Both the position numbers and the translations under genes were made by a program. From Yamagishiella unicocca (lineage: Eukaryota > Chlorophyta > Chlorophyceae > Chlamydomonadales > Volvocaceae), in the NCBI GenBank assembly GCA_003116995.1, contig BDSL01000116.1:236344-300343 (forward strand): a stretch of DNA of 64,000 bases. The letters run 5' to 3'. This document shows positions 56,420-64,000 of the stretch, in pieces. Within the stretch, counting starts at the first letter, position 1. Every line of letters starts with the position of its first letter. The notes beneath the pieces were generated by a model. The model did not search any database, was not told the DNA's origin, and saw only the letters and a program-made list of their open reading frames with translations.

Positions 56420-58406
56420 AGCCGCTCGTCGTGCCGTGTTCACGTGATGTCGGCGTGGCGTTGTGCGGGTTGTACGGGCCCTGACGTCGTACGTAGGGCC
56501 CTGACGACGTACGTACGGTTCGCGAGTGGAGGAGGCGCCGTGGAGGCGCCGGGGTGACTCGTAAAAACACACCGGGGGCTTGCGTTGGGTTTGGACGAGG
56601 TGATCGTGACAGTGGTGGAGGGGGGGTTTGATCAGAGAAGCATGTTATGCTGTCCCATCCCCGCCCCCGTCCCGACCCGAGCTTGTGAGGGTGCCATACC
56701 GCTGGCGCCTCTTCCGCTTGAGTCTCGGGTCGGGCGGGTGAGGATGGGGGGGAGGGTTGTGGACGGGCGGTCGGCGAATGGCGGCTTTGTTGCCGGTGGA
56801 TCATAGTGTACAGCTGGGTGGCCCCCTGGCGGTCCAGGGAGGGCGCCGGTGTGTGTACATGCTTGCGGTACTTGTTGTATTTGTGAGCGCTCGTGTGCGT
56901 CTCGTGTCTCAAGTCGTGTGTCGTCTGGAAGGGAAGAGGGGTGCATCGAGGTGGCAGTGCTCTGCACGGCGGTGCTGCGGGTCCGGTCGCGGCGGCGGTT
57001 GTCCCGCCGCCGCTGCTGCTGCTGCTGCTGCTGCTGGCGGCCCTGCTGAACCCGGAGGCGCGGGTTTGTGCTCGGCGCCGATGATGACGATGAAGATGTC
57101 CCCGGCCTCGAAGGCGCGATAGTGTTCCGCGACCAGCCCACTAGCCACCGCCTCTTAGATATGGGGCGGAGCACAATAAAATGCGGGGCTCCTTTTTTTG
57201 TTGCGGCGGCCGCCGGCCCGCCACGACCCAGCTCGGCTGAACAGCGTTGCCGCGGCCCTGTGTGGGGCAGGCGGAGGAGGGTTTCGAGGAAGATCCGTGG
57301 AGGGAAGGGCGGAGGAGGGAGGGAAGGCGGGCTGGAGCCCCGGGGGGGGGCCCGCGAGCGGCGACGGGGGTGACGACGCCGTGCGTTGCTATCGGGGATC
57401 AGCCTGGATCCAGACCGCGCCCGGATCCAGAACCTGATCCAGATTGGGACCTCCCGCTCGCGAAGGGTCGAGGGAGGGCTGGGTCGGTGGCGGGTGCGCG
57501 CTGGTAGCTTCTGGGGCACTGGGGGGGCGAGAGGGCATGGCGCGGGAGGCGCGGGGGGGGAGGGGAGGGTCCACCCCCGCCCGCACCCCGCGCCACGGCG
57601 CCACCACAGCCACTGCTGTGGGGCGCAGGCGCCTGTGAGCGAGTGAGGGGTTGTGCGAGGGCGACGTGGTGTTGGTGGTGGTGGGGCGTGCGGGCTAGGG
57701 GTGCACGCTGGAACGGAGCACTGGCCAGCCGGGGCGCAGGCGGGCGCCGGGTGACCCGGTTCCGGAGCTGAGTCGCCTGCATGGGGCGCGGAGGGGCCTG
57801 CCCCAGGTTGCTTGATGTACATCTCTGGCACGCACCGCCAATCACAACCGCAACCGCACGTCAGAAACACGAACGGCCTCATCAATTCCTCCACACCCCG
57901 AAGATCGTGCGGGGCTGGTTGGCAATGCAGGCGCAGGCAGAGACCTGATGGTGGGTCCCTGTCGGGCGCCGGTTGCGGGCTCCTGTTTCCTGCGGGCTCA
58001 TGCTCTTGGGTTCCGGAGCTGATGAACAGATCCACGTGAGGGTCGTTGGAATGGCTGCCACATTACATCATTACTTCTTGGGCTGGCGAGTGCGTTGGAT
58101 TGGTTAGGAGGAAGGGCCGGCGGGCTGAACGGGCGTGAGGCGCGGCGTCCCGCGCGACTGGGGGCTGGCGGCTCTTTCTAAAGGCGCCTGCGGCCGTAAG
58201 AGGCTGGACGACGTGCCGGATGGAGGAGAGGGAGGACGAGGAGGGAGGGAACTTTTCGTTGGAGTACGGGGCTTATCGACAGGGCACCGCTTGGGACGCC
58301 GAAACGACGGGCTACCCCCCGTGTGTGCAAAATCAAGGAAACAAACAAACCAAGGAAAACAAGGATTTTGATTGCCGTGCGGTGTCGTGCCGTGGGGCCG
58401 GCCGCG
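56420..58406. other. No firm gene; GC-rich low-complexity sequence
   Basis: This holds the 3' UTR of the PKG-like gene (no TGTAA seen) and GC-rich sequence. GGGCCCTGACG(T)ACGTACG occurs twice at about 56477-56520. A CTG/CCG run at 57010-57045 makes an Ala/Leu-rich reading in both directions. A minus-strand stretch around 57060-57148 (EHYRAFEAGDIFIVIIGAEH) looks coding-like but has no partner exons or family match. Confidence 0.4.
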
Positions 58407-58535
58407 ATGGCTGCGGCGGATGTGAGTGCTTGTGCGGACGCGACGGTGGAGGTGCGGCAGCTGCCAACACCCGAGAGCCTCTTTGCGGCTGTGGGTGCTG
58501 TGCAGGCCTGCTGCGCTGATTGCGCCAGGCGTGGA
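58407..58535 (+). CDS. Candidate 5' exon of an unidentified gene
   Basis: ATG then 43 codons (MAAADVSACADATVEVRQ, ESLFAAVGAVQACCADC) ending at a textbook donor GGA|GTGAGT. It may be the first exon of a gene that continues to the right. I could not find an adjoining exon, and the protein matches no family I know. Confidence 0.3.
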
Positions 58536-59394
58536 GTGAGTGGTGGAGGGAGGGGCCGGTGATGACGACGACGATGATGATGATGTTGATCGTGACGACG
58601 ACAATGACAGATATGGATGACGGATGTGATTTGTGTCTTGACGGCTGCTGCGGCGACGACGGTGCCGGCCATGTAGTAGCAGATCGCGCCCGACATGCGG
58701 GCAGATGATGGTGTTGAGCGTCGCCACGAAGCATCATTTTCGTCAGCAGCGGCAAGTGAGCGGCAAGTGAGGCATTCGGAGCATCCCTTATTCGTACGTA
58801 AGCTGTATGTTGCTGCTTCTGTGGCGTAGGGCCTCGCGTCTTGTTCCGATGATGTGGCGGGGAAGGGCGCAACGGCTGCTGCTGCAATGCGCGTTACACG
58901 CAACTTGACCCGGGAGGGGGGGCGTGCGCGTCTGGGAGCTGGGAGGTCGAGCCCGCCGGGGCTCCCTGGCCTGGGTCCGACCCTGCATCGAGGACGACAA
59001 CAGAAAGAACGATAACAAAGACAACGGAAAGGACGATACAAAAGACAACAACGATATCCTGTGGGGAAGGGGCGTGCCCGTGCGCTGGACTAACTCCATA
59101 ATGCACAGTATCAACACATTCTGCGTTGGGAGGACATGGCGGGACAGAGCTGGCTCCTGAAGGATCAAAACAGAGGAGTAGGCGCCGCGAGGGTCCCTGC
59201 TGGGTGGAGTGGCGCGGGAGGTCGCACGCACTCCCCGCTCCCGTCACGCTGCGCGCTGCGTACGCTGGTGAATGGTCTGGAAGATCGGACGGTATTGGGC
59301 CCCGGCGCCGAAGCCTGGTGTCCGGTCGGGCCTGCTGTCGTGCGTAGTGCTGAATGCAAAGCCGTACTTTGCGACAAGCAACTTGAGTTCCGCA

Positions 59395-59490
59395 CAAATT
59401 GCACGACAACGTCAGCCCCCTGTACGGATCGCACGACAACGTTAGCCCCCTGTACGGATCGCACGGCGGCATCAGCCCCCTTTACAGATT
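59395..59490 (+). repeat. Tandem repeat, 30 bp unit, three copies, possibly coding
   Basis: Unit of AGCCCCCTGTACGGATCGCA plus CGACAACGTC. In one frame it reads HDNVSPLYGS repeated, then RLRDKRQARLLQQA and a donor CAG|GTAGCC at 59554. A 30-nt period that keeps frame and a good donor suggest part of an exon. Confidence 0.55.
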
Positions 59491-60204
59491 GCGCGACAAG
59501 CGTCAGGCGCGGTTGCTGCAGCAGGCGTGTCGCAGCAGCAGCGCACCCTGGCAGGTAGCCCGGGGTTGGGACGCACTCAATCACCTACTGCTGTGTACGG
59601 CACCCCTCCCCCCCGGGTCATGTTGAGTAACTGTTTTTTTCCTGGAACCCCCCCCCAGGGTCATGGGTCAACCATGAGGGAAGCAGCTCACAGACGCTAC
59701 CAGGGCCTGCGGTGGCCTGGTGTCTTGTTCGACCTGGTTTAGTCGCGGTTGCTCGTTTTCCGAGGCTGCGCCGCCCCAATCCGGCTTATCTGCTCAGTCC
59801 TGCGGTGTTGCGTTACAACAAAATGAGAACTTGGCCACACACTCAGCCCAGTAGGCCGGTCTCGGAGACAATCACCGCAAAAACCGCTCCCAACACCAAC
59901 CCTTTGGTAAGCTGCATTCCTAGTGGCCGATAGGAATGACATTTCATTTTCCGCTTCAAATCTTCTCGCCGCGTGTACGGAACGGCCAAGCTTTCAATTC
60001 GTCTAGGCACTACGGTAACAGTTTGGATGGGTCGGGGACGATCCTGGGCGAGTCACCGCCTTCCCATGACCAGCCGACGCTTAAGCATGCGCCCAAACGC
60101 GCCAACCAAACCTCCTGAACGGCAACACAGGTCTGGAGCCCACTGTAACGATTACAACAACCAGAGGAGAACCCGTTCACCGTCAGATAAATGGGGGATC
60201 TCAC

Positions 60205-60270
60205 CAGCGATACCAACAACAGCAGCAATAGCAGCAACAGCAGCAACATCAGCAACAGCAGCAGCAGCCT
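60205..60270 (+). repeat. CAG/CAA microsatellite
   Basis: Interrupted CAGCAA/AGCAGC units. One frame would be poly-Gln interrupted by TAG, another poly-Ser/Asn. Confidence 0.85.
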
Positions 60271-61296
60271 AGGCTGCCACCGCAAGCACGTGTAGGAGGT
60301 AGCAAGTATGCGAAGACATGGTGGGATGGTCCCGGAGGAGAACCGAAATGGCATACAATGTCGCTCAACTACCCCTAACGGACGTGGCGCAACCGATCCG
60401 TCCAGGTTTGACCAGCCCTCTGCAGTCCTTACACTCGCAGCCGCACGGTACCCGCTCGGGGTTGTGGGGGTTAGTGGCGAGAAAGCCGGTTGACATTGCA
60501 TTACTAAACCGCGGAGAAGGAATAACCTGGAAATAATTTTTTATGATACACATTTTGAGAACGGCATGCAGGAACGCGCGGGCGGATGGCCCGCCTGCCC
60601 GGAAGGCGGAGCAACTGCTGTCGCTCTGGCTCCCCTGTAACCGTCGCATTTGGTCGCATTCTGCTGCCCCGTCCGGAAAGGACTTTCCGCAGCAGCAGAA
60701 GTCGGCAAAAATGCACTCCTCGCTACTGCCCCTAGCAGCGGCACAGCCGCGATATGAGATGCCGGTTAACGAGCCTTACACGCGCGTCTCCCAGCTGCGG
60801 ATTTTGTTTCACAATCGCCGGGTTCGTTGGATCGCATTGCATCGCTTCCCTGTTGTAACGAGGAAAACGTAGCGCGGAAGGCGGAATCCCGCCGCGGCCT
60901 GATCGCGGCCTGCGTACCGGTAGCCATGTAAGCTTGAAGCCCACCACGGCCCATCCGAACGTCCACCTGCCGGCTGTCCCACCAGCCCCGGCTGCGATAT
61001 TTAGAGGTTGCGCCGTTGGCGCTCGTGCTATCACTCCTTTACTCAGCGCGACGAATGCACGCAACCTGCGGAAGGGTTTGAGAAGCGCTTTGAAACGGTC
61101 CTAAAACCCTTCGACCAAAACCCGTAAGGCCCTGACCGCCAAACAGTCCGTCCTCCGGGGCGTTCTGCCAGTTTCAGCACTCGTCACCGCAGGCGCGTAG
61201 GTCCCCTTTCAACCAGCAGGGCCCACAACCAACGCCCAATCGAATAATGAAACCTACACAAACATCCATCCGTCCACGTTTACGCGGCATACTACC

Positions 61297-61590
61297 ATGG
61301 AACGAACGCCCATTGCCTGTCACCCACGCACCACCCGGTCCATGTCAAGCACTAGTAATAGTCCTACTTGTTTCAGTGGGCTCCATGCTAAAAGGCAGAA
61401 CAAACGGGCGATGTGCCGGACACTGAAGGAGACGCCACGTATGCGTTCTACTACCCTACACTATCCTCTGCTGGCTGTGCCACACGACAGCGACATCGAG
61501 CGGCCACAGCGGGCCCGCTACGAGGCCACTGGGTCCAACACGTCCTACGCTTCGGACGAGGGCTCTGGCCGAGGTCCTAAAACCGCCCAG
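61297..61590 (+). CDS. Candidate exon, unidentified Ser/Arg-rich protein
   Basis: ATG followed by 98 codons (..HYPLLAVPHDSDIERPQ.., ..NTSYASDEGSGRGPKTAQ) ending at donor CAG|GTGCCG in phase 0. The phase matches the exon at 62744-62956, so both could belong to one gene. The composition is that of a disordered N-terminal region. No domain seen. Confidence 0.35.
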
Positions 61591-62198
61591 GTGCCGGTGA
61601 TGCCGCTTACCGCGGGAAAATATTTCCTCAAGGCGAAGTTTCGTATCTCCCTGCCATGTTTTTTGAGCCATATCCCCAAAGAATCTGAGGCTCTTGCACG
61701 TTCCGTTCTTCCTTCCCGTTGGGACCCCGCAGCGTCGTGCCGTTGCAGCCAAGCCAAGTGCGCCGGCGATACGCCGGTGGCGAAATGGCATTGGAGGTCT
61801 ACTGCTGCGGCGACTATGTTGCGCCAGAGCCGGCGGAAGTGGCCCTCTCGGCTAGCCTTGCGAGGGAAAGCGCACATGAAGCGACATGCCTTGCCGGCCC
61901 CCCTGGGTCGTGCCGGTGTGTGTGGAGCTGGATATGTGCGCGTCCGCGGCTGCTAGATGCCAGGCGCGATCGCAAATGGACATCGAGCTGCTGCGGAATT
62001 GGGTTGGAGAGGTGGCTGGGAGGTGAGACATGGGCGCGCTTTGACGATAGGTAACATCTCAATCCTGTTGAGACGGTTCATATGCTCCTTTCACTGGGGC
62101 AATGGCACTAGATACTGGATTCGAGGGACTACGGTAGCTTCCCAACGCCACAATAGGGAGCGATTCATGTACAGCGTGAAGAAGATAGAAGGCCTGCG

Positions 62199-62246
62199 TT
62201 CGACGCCGCCTATCCAGGGCCAATTCACTGGATAGGCGGCGTCGAA
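62199..62246. repeat. Perfect inverted repeat: 19-bp arms, 10-nt loop
   Basis: TTCGACGCCGCCTATCCAG (62199-62217), loop GGCCAATTCA, then CTGGATAGGCGGCGTCGAA (62228-62246). The arms are exact reverse complements. It lies in sequence that may be an intron of the right-edge gene or intergenic. Confidence 0.95.
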
Positions 62247-62728
62247 GGCGCTGGCAGACGTAGAGTGCACTTTAACACCTAACGAGCTCGATGTGCAAGA
62301 AGCAGCACCGTTGGCCATAAAAAACATCCCTAATAATGGTCTCGGCGAAGTACAGTGTACGTCGCCATCGGCACGCGCTGCGCAAGCACTATCTTCGCGT
62401 CAAGGGTAGTACCTTCTCTCGTTTGCTTGGGCTCATGTTGTCATGGTCAAGAAAGCCCCTTCACTAGCTGTATGAACGGCCGAGGTAGCCTGCGCAAACA
62501 AGGGACCGTTCCACTCTCACTGTGCTTTAGACCACGGTCCTGATGTAGCTTGCTGGGTTTAGTGCCTCGCACTTCTTGCACTGCGCGCAGTGGGCGAGGG
62601 AGAGCGCAACAGCGCATGTGAGGGAACTGAAGCAGCTGCTTGCTACGTAGCGCGGACTATCACAGTGCGATAGCCGGACCATACTCATAGGATGCGTGGA
62701 ACTGCTCAGTCATTCACCGGCGGAAGCG

Positions 62729-64000
62729 ATGGAAGTTTTACAGGTAACGGCGGGTCCGGCCCCAACACATGTCAAGGCTGCCTTAGAAGAGCTCCAGCCT
62801 AACTCCGGCGCTCATTACTCCAACGATTTACCTTTAGATGGAGCGCTTGCCAGCCTACGCGGCAAGGCAAAAGACTCGAGCAAGGGGTCTACAGGCAGAG
62901 ATGACGTCGGCAAGTCATTTCAGACGGGTCATAACTCCTCTGGATGGGACAGGAAGGTGAGGTATGCCTGACAAACCACGTCGGAATCGAGGCTGACCGC
63001 AGTCGCTCGACTACGCGACTCTTGGCTATCCTACCTGCAAGAGCACACCTCTGCCCCCTCCTCCTCTCCCCCCAACACGTGCCAATTTTGCTGCCGTGTG
63101 GCAGGCCCGATGGCAACGCGCCGTGAACCTTGCTCGGACGAAGATGGGGATCAAGGGAATGGAAGAGTCCACCGACAAATGGAGCTCGGGGGCTAAGGAC
63201 GGAGAGGGGGGCTCGGTGAGTTCGCAAAGGGGGTTCACAGAAAATAACATGTTTCTCAATGGAGTGTGTGTGGGGGGCCCGGCAGCCGAGGCCGTAGGCT
63301 GGAAGGGCGGGAGGTCGGAAGGTTAGCCGGCGCTACGGAGCACGGCAACGCGCGATTTATGAGAGCTGGTCGGCCCTCATGACCCGCCCACTTGCCCCCC
63401 CTTCTTCCCCCCCATCACCAACCGCACCAAACTAAACCCCAGTTACCGCTCATCCCCGTCACCCCTCACAACCCCCGCCCGTGCACATCTCCCTCTTCCC
63501 CCCCGCCCCCTCGGCTTCTCTCCTCCTCGCCCAGGGCGGCCGCACCGGCGGCGCACCCCGCAGGCGCAGCAGCGTCAGCAGCCTCGTGGGGCTGGGCGGC
63601 ATAGCCGGGGGCAGCTCCGGAACCATTGCGGAGCTGCGCACCCCGGTGGCCCTCAAGGAGCACCTCAAGCGGGGGAGGGGCGCCAGGGAGACTGGCATCA
63701 CACGTGAGAGGGGCGGGACGGGGAGATGCGGGCTGGGTTCGAGGGAAACCCGTGGATGTCCGAAAAAAATCGTTTAAAACAGAAGTTTTGAGATGCATGC
63801 GGGAGAACTGGAGATGCGGGCTGGGGGGGGGAGGAGGCGGGCTAGGGGGGGGAGGAAGCGGGCTAGGGGAGGGGAGGAGGCGGGCTAGGGGAGGGGAGGA
63901 AGGGGAAGCGGACCAGGGGGGCAGGAGGAGGGTAGGGGGGAGAAGGGGGATACGATTGGCTCGCTGTTGCTGGCAGATTGGCCCTGGCTCCGTAGCCCGG
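62729..64000 (+). CDS. Unidentified gene, 5' part, cut by the window edge
   Basis: Exons 62744-62956 (or from ATG 62729, MEVLQVTAG), 63105-63215, 63535-63703 and probably 63977-64000. Phases fit (0,0,1) and donors are GTGAGG, GTGAGT, GTGAGA. The protein is polar and basic: LEELQPNSGAHYSNDL, ARWQRAVNLARTKMGIKG (possibly a short amphipathic or IQ-like helix), then a Gly/Ser/Arg region with PRRRSSVSS, a basophilic-kinase-type phosphosite, and TPVALKEHLKRG. I recognise no family; the diagnostic domain may lie beyond the edge. Exons 61297-61590 and 58407-58535 could be upstream parts. Confidence 0.5.
63737..63810 (+). repeat. Family A dispersed intron element
   Basis: GTTCGAGGGAAACCCGTGGA, TGTCCGAAAAAAATCG, ACAGAAGTTTTGAGATGCAT, GCGGGAGAACTGG. 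It lies about 33 bp inside the donor at 63704 of the right-edge gene, sense orientation. It is closest to the copy at 10765-10838. Confidence 0.87.

Noticed and set aside
56632..58035. 467-codon minus-strand frame
   Set aside because: Its composition is Pro/Ser/Arg-rich throughout with no domain. It is best explained by GC-rich sequence lacking stops.
1..64000. Transfer RNA, ribosomal RNA, or bacterial/viral genes
   Set aside because: I scanned for characteristic tRNA arms and rRNA cores and saw none. All recognised genes are intron-rich nuclear genes of green-algal type.

Overview
The window looks like nuclear DNA of a GC-rich green alga, most probably a volvocine or other chlamydomonadalean. 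Genes are split into many short exons with GT-AG introns. Introns are full of G or C runs and minisatellites, TGTAA-type polyadenylation signals follow several stop codons, and the proteins are those of a flagellated, plastid-bearing green lineage. All gene models below were joined by hand from splice signals and reading-frame continuity; there was no transcript evidence.

Layout. (1) 479-8278, minus: a complete 12-exon M16 zinc metallopeptidase (629 aa) with a plastid transit-like leader and a twin-arginine segment. (2) 9015-14890, plus: a 7-exon torsin/Clp-type AAA+ ATPase (385 aa) with a signal peptide, divergent from gene 1. (3) 15288-16196, plus: a 4-exon, 116-aa RIIa/DPY-30-like protein, probably axonemal. 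(4) 16.2-19.1 kb: no recognised gene, several short tandem repeats. (5) 19106-34254, plus: a 17-exon giant DUF3638/DUF3645 (ubiquitinyl-hydrolase-like) protein, at least 3112 aa. (6) 34.3-37.4 kb: no firm gene. (7) 37875-40374, minus: the 3' part of a SRPBCC (polyketide cyclase/COQ10-like) gene whose last intron carries a minisatellite of roughly 55 copies. (8) 40.4-44.6 kb: no recognised gene. (9) 44612-56419, plus: an 18-exon, 1079-aa PP2C / two cyclic-nucleotide-binding domains / AGC-kinase fusion, the plant-type PKG. (10) 56.4-64 kb: scattered candidate exons, then the 5' part of an unidentified gene running off the right edge.

The most striking signal is in the introns. In genes 1, 2, 7 and 9 many introns carry copies of a short element superfamily (about 70-130 bp). 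One copy lies a few bases inside the donor and an oppositely oriented copy lies just inside the acceptor, so the introns look like terminal-inverted-repeat elements (introner-like). Separately, three introns have minisatellites that start exactly at the 5' splice site. In two of these every unit repeats the end of the upstream exon plus the donor. The 15-kb DUF3638 gene has almost none of this, so intron composition differs sharply between neighbouring genes.
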